From assembly GCA_028671895.1 (NCBI GenBank), contig JAPMAC010000209.1:20730501-20794500 (forward strand): a DNA stretch of 64,000 bases, given 5' to 3'. Positions 61,691-64,000 of the stretch are shown here, one piece after another. Made by a program: the position numbers and the translations under genes. The notes below the pieces were generated by a model that was not told the DNA's origin, did not search any database, and was given only the letters and a program-made list of their open reading frames with translations. This DNA is from Oenanthe sinensis. Its lineage: Eukaryota > Streptophyta > Magnoliopsida > Apiales > Apiaceae. The stretch's first letter is position 1. Every line of letters begins with the position of its first letter.

Positions 61691-64000
61691 TTTTTTTTCT
61701 TAGAAGGCTGTTTCAACATGACACATGGCTACATAGTTTAACTTTTATTTAAAACAAAAATTGTTTTTCTCTAAAATTGTTTTTAGTTTAATAATTAATT
61801 TAATAATTAAATTTGAATTTAATTATATAAAATATTTTGAAAATAATTTTTAAATTTAAATAATTTATTTTTCAAGTTTATTTTACATCTTGGAAAATAT
61901 TTTATTTTCTTTTAAATTTTAGAGTCAAATATTTTATATTTTTAATATTCTTAGTTAAGAATTTTATTAATTTAAAAACTAAAATTAATCTTAAAATCCA
62001 ATTTAATTTCTTTTGAATTTAATATTCTTAAAAGTATTTTGAGAATTATTTTTGAGGTTTAATAATTTATTTTTTATAGAAGTTTTAATTATAAATCTCA
62101 TAAAACTTTTTGGAAAATCATTTTGGTTGAAATAATTTATTTTCAAGAATATCTAAGATGACTTGAAAATTTATTATTTTTATATCAAACTTATATTTTC
62201 AATCTGTTTTATTTTAATTATAATTGAAACTGTTTTGGATTATAAATTCTATAAAATTCTTTGGAAATTAATTTTGATTTGAAATAATTTCTTTTTCGGG
62301 ATTATTTAATATACCTTGAAAATTTTGTTATCTCTATATCAAAACTTTCTTTTCGAATTTTATTTTATTTATAATTTGAAATTGAGAAATTTATTATTAT
62401 TTATCAAAAATGCATTTTCAATTTATTTTGATTATTTAAATTCCTAAAAAAAATTAAATACTTCTGTTTGAACAAAATGTTTTATTAAACGAAACAACAG
62501 GAGTTGATTCTTCGTTCGTTGAGGACAAACGAACTGACTGAAGAACATTCTAATGGAGTTGAGACCTGATCTTACCATTGGAGATGTATTTCTACATCGG
62601 TCTACTCAGTGGATCATTTGGTTATTGAAAGGGGATTAGTTCATTTAGGGAAGAGTCTTCGATCAGTGGTTTTCGAATCAATGTCTGAAGAATTTGGGAT
62701 TTTGAAAAGGAATTCAGTTTATCGGTCAAAGAACCAAAACAACAATTGAAGATTTGGTTAAAGGACATCAGTGGCAGAAATACACAAGGTTTGATTATCA
62801 CTGACATATGATAATCAAGGGGTTATTGCTACACATACAAAGAAGAATGATCTTTTCAAGCAGAACATGAGACATTCTATGTCGGGGTCTTTAAGCAGAA
62901 CAATCAGGTATCAGTTTGGGTTGAAGCAGGAACATCATTGGTTATTGAGGTCAAATGCAAGGATACTTCCATGAGTGTTAGTAGAATGGAAATTGATTTG
63001 GATCAATTGATTATCACTCGAGATGGAATGCTAAGCATCGCTCAGGTATACTTTCTAACTAGTTTATACTTGTTTGATTCAATTATAGAGTATTAAGTGC
63101 TGAACTGCATTATATTATAAGTTTGATGTAATGCATGTCTCACCTTGATTTCTATATAAATTAGATAACTTATGCTAGTTTGTTAGTGTTGCTTGTTTAT
63201 CAGTATTTGACTTCATGATTAGATCTTGTGTGATTTAATGCTTGCTTTACGATAATTGATCATGTTAGCATATAGAGTCTTAGGTATTTGTAGGGGTACA
63301 TTTACCGGAAAGAGTATTTGCTGCATGCTAAGTGCCTTGATGTTTACATTGTCAATAATCTGTTTATACTCGCATGGTTGTATTAAATGCTATATCTGAT
63401 CATGTGCTTGTTAAGATGAGTTTGTTTCTAATTTGGGAATTGCCTAGGGGTCAGTATAATAAACCATGAATTAAATTTTTTTTAAAATTTAAACTGACTC
63501 AGGTAATTAGAGATAATATAATTTTAAAGTGAACAACAAAGGTGATTTAGAAGAATTAGGAATCTGAGTGATTGATTCTTCTATGACTACATATATGTAC
63601 GACATGATTCTTATAGACTGCTAGTCCACCTTAAGTTAGGTTGGGATCACTGAGCTCATAGCCAAGACTACTTGTTGAGGCTGATATAGATGAGGAGTGA
63701 TCAGTCAGATAAGAATGAACATGTTGAACTTGAATGCTTTGTTGTTAACTATGTTTAGAAATATCTCTAACCCTTGGACTCAATCAAATTGAGGACCACG
63801 TGTCTTAATCATTTGTGAATGCAGAGTATCTTTCAACATGTACAAGTTATATATCTCTGACATTTTCATGTTCGAGGCATGTAACTACTTTTGCTTTGGT
63901 ATTCAAATGGTTAAGCAAGGTTACCTATTTTTCTTGAATGATCTGAAGCACAATATTAAGGAAGACCTAGGGAATTCTTTGCGAAGGGTTTCCTAATATC

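Larger units (their letters stand above)
60579..64000 (+). mobile_element. Element G internal region, incomplete at right edge
   Basis: This is leader-like sequence with long tandem repeats to about 61690, then very AT-rich sequence to 62480, then more complex sequence without a long ORF. A short open stretch near 62920-63060 reads EAGTSLVIEVKCKDTSMSVS then RMEIDLDQLIITRDGMLSIAQ, but no gag signature is seen. The region to 64000 has no gene I can support. Gag and pol, if present, lie further right. Confidence 0.55.

Overview
This is a plant nuclear genome window, most likely from a eudicot. It has three ordinary plant genes with GT-AG introns, is AT-rich, and is otherwise filled with LTR retrotransposons, MITEs, a CACTA-like transposon end and TA/GA microsatellites. 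I cannot name the species. There are no bacterial-style operons, CRISPR arrays or rRNA genes, and I saw no convincing tRNA gene.

Layout. 1-17.5 kb is a pile of four decayed Ty1/copia elements, called A-D here. The simplest reading is serial nesting: A in B, B in the third ORF of C, and C in the minus-strand pol of D. 17.6-20.0 kb holds a solo LTR with a clean 5-bp target duplication and two MITE-like elements sitting in TA microsatellites. 20.7-33.8 kb is the gene island: a RhoGDI gene (plus, 5 coding exons), an intronless wax synthase/sterol acyltransferase-like MBOAT gene (plus), and TAF6, a TFIID/SAGA subunit gene (minus, 12 coding exons). TAF6 has a roughly 4.1-kb intron carrying a complete 961-bp TRIM-like LTR element, and another intron carries a PIF/Harbinger-type MITE.

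34.5-35.6 kb is a solo LTR packed with ATCAATTGAT-type palindromes. 35.6-39.3 kb looks like a decayed CACTA-type transposon ending at 39336. 40.0-40.3 kb is another MITE. From 40.37 kb on there is a minus-strand copia element (E) that has been split twice: by a young 15.1-kb Sirevirus-like element (F, 43659-58766, target duplication CATGT) and by a related element (G, LTR from 59111, running off the right edge).

F is the most informative part of the window. It carries an intact gag (849 aa), an intact pol in the -1 frame relative to gag, and an unexplained third ORF of 1379 codons. Its two full LTRs differ in length only by two extra 22-bp repeat units and three extra C residues. Its 3' side has an additional partial unit (LTR, then a 457-bp copy of the leader, then the last 49 bp of an LTR). 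The GATCGAGAT-type repeats of the F LTR recur as a 48-bp array just upstream of ORF3, followed by a TATA-like sequence, which suggests a separate internal promoter for ORF3.

The three host genes appear unrelated in function: Rho/ROP GTPase control, lipid ester synthesis and RNA polymerase II initiation.
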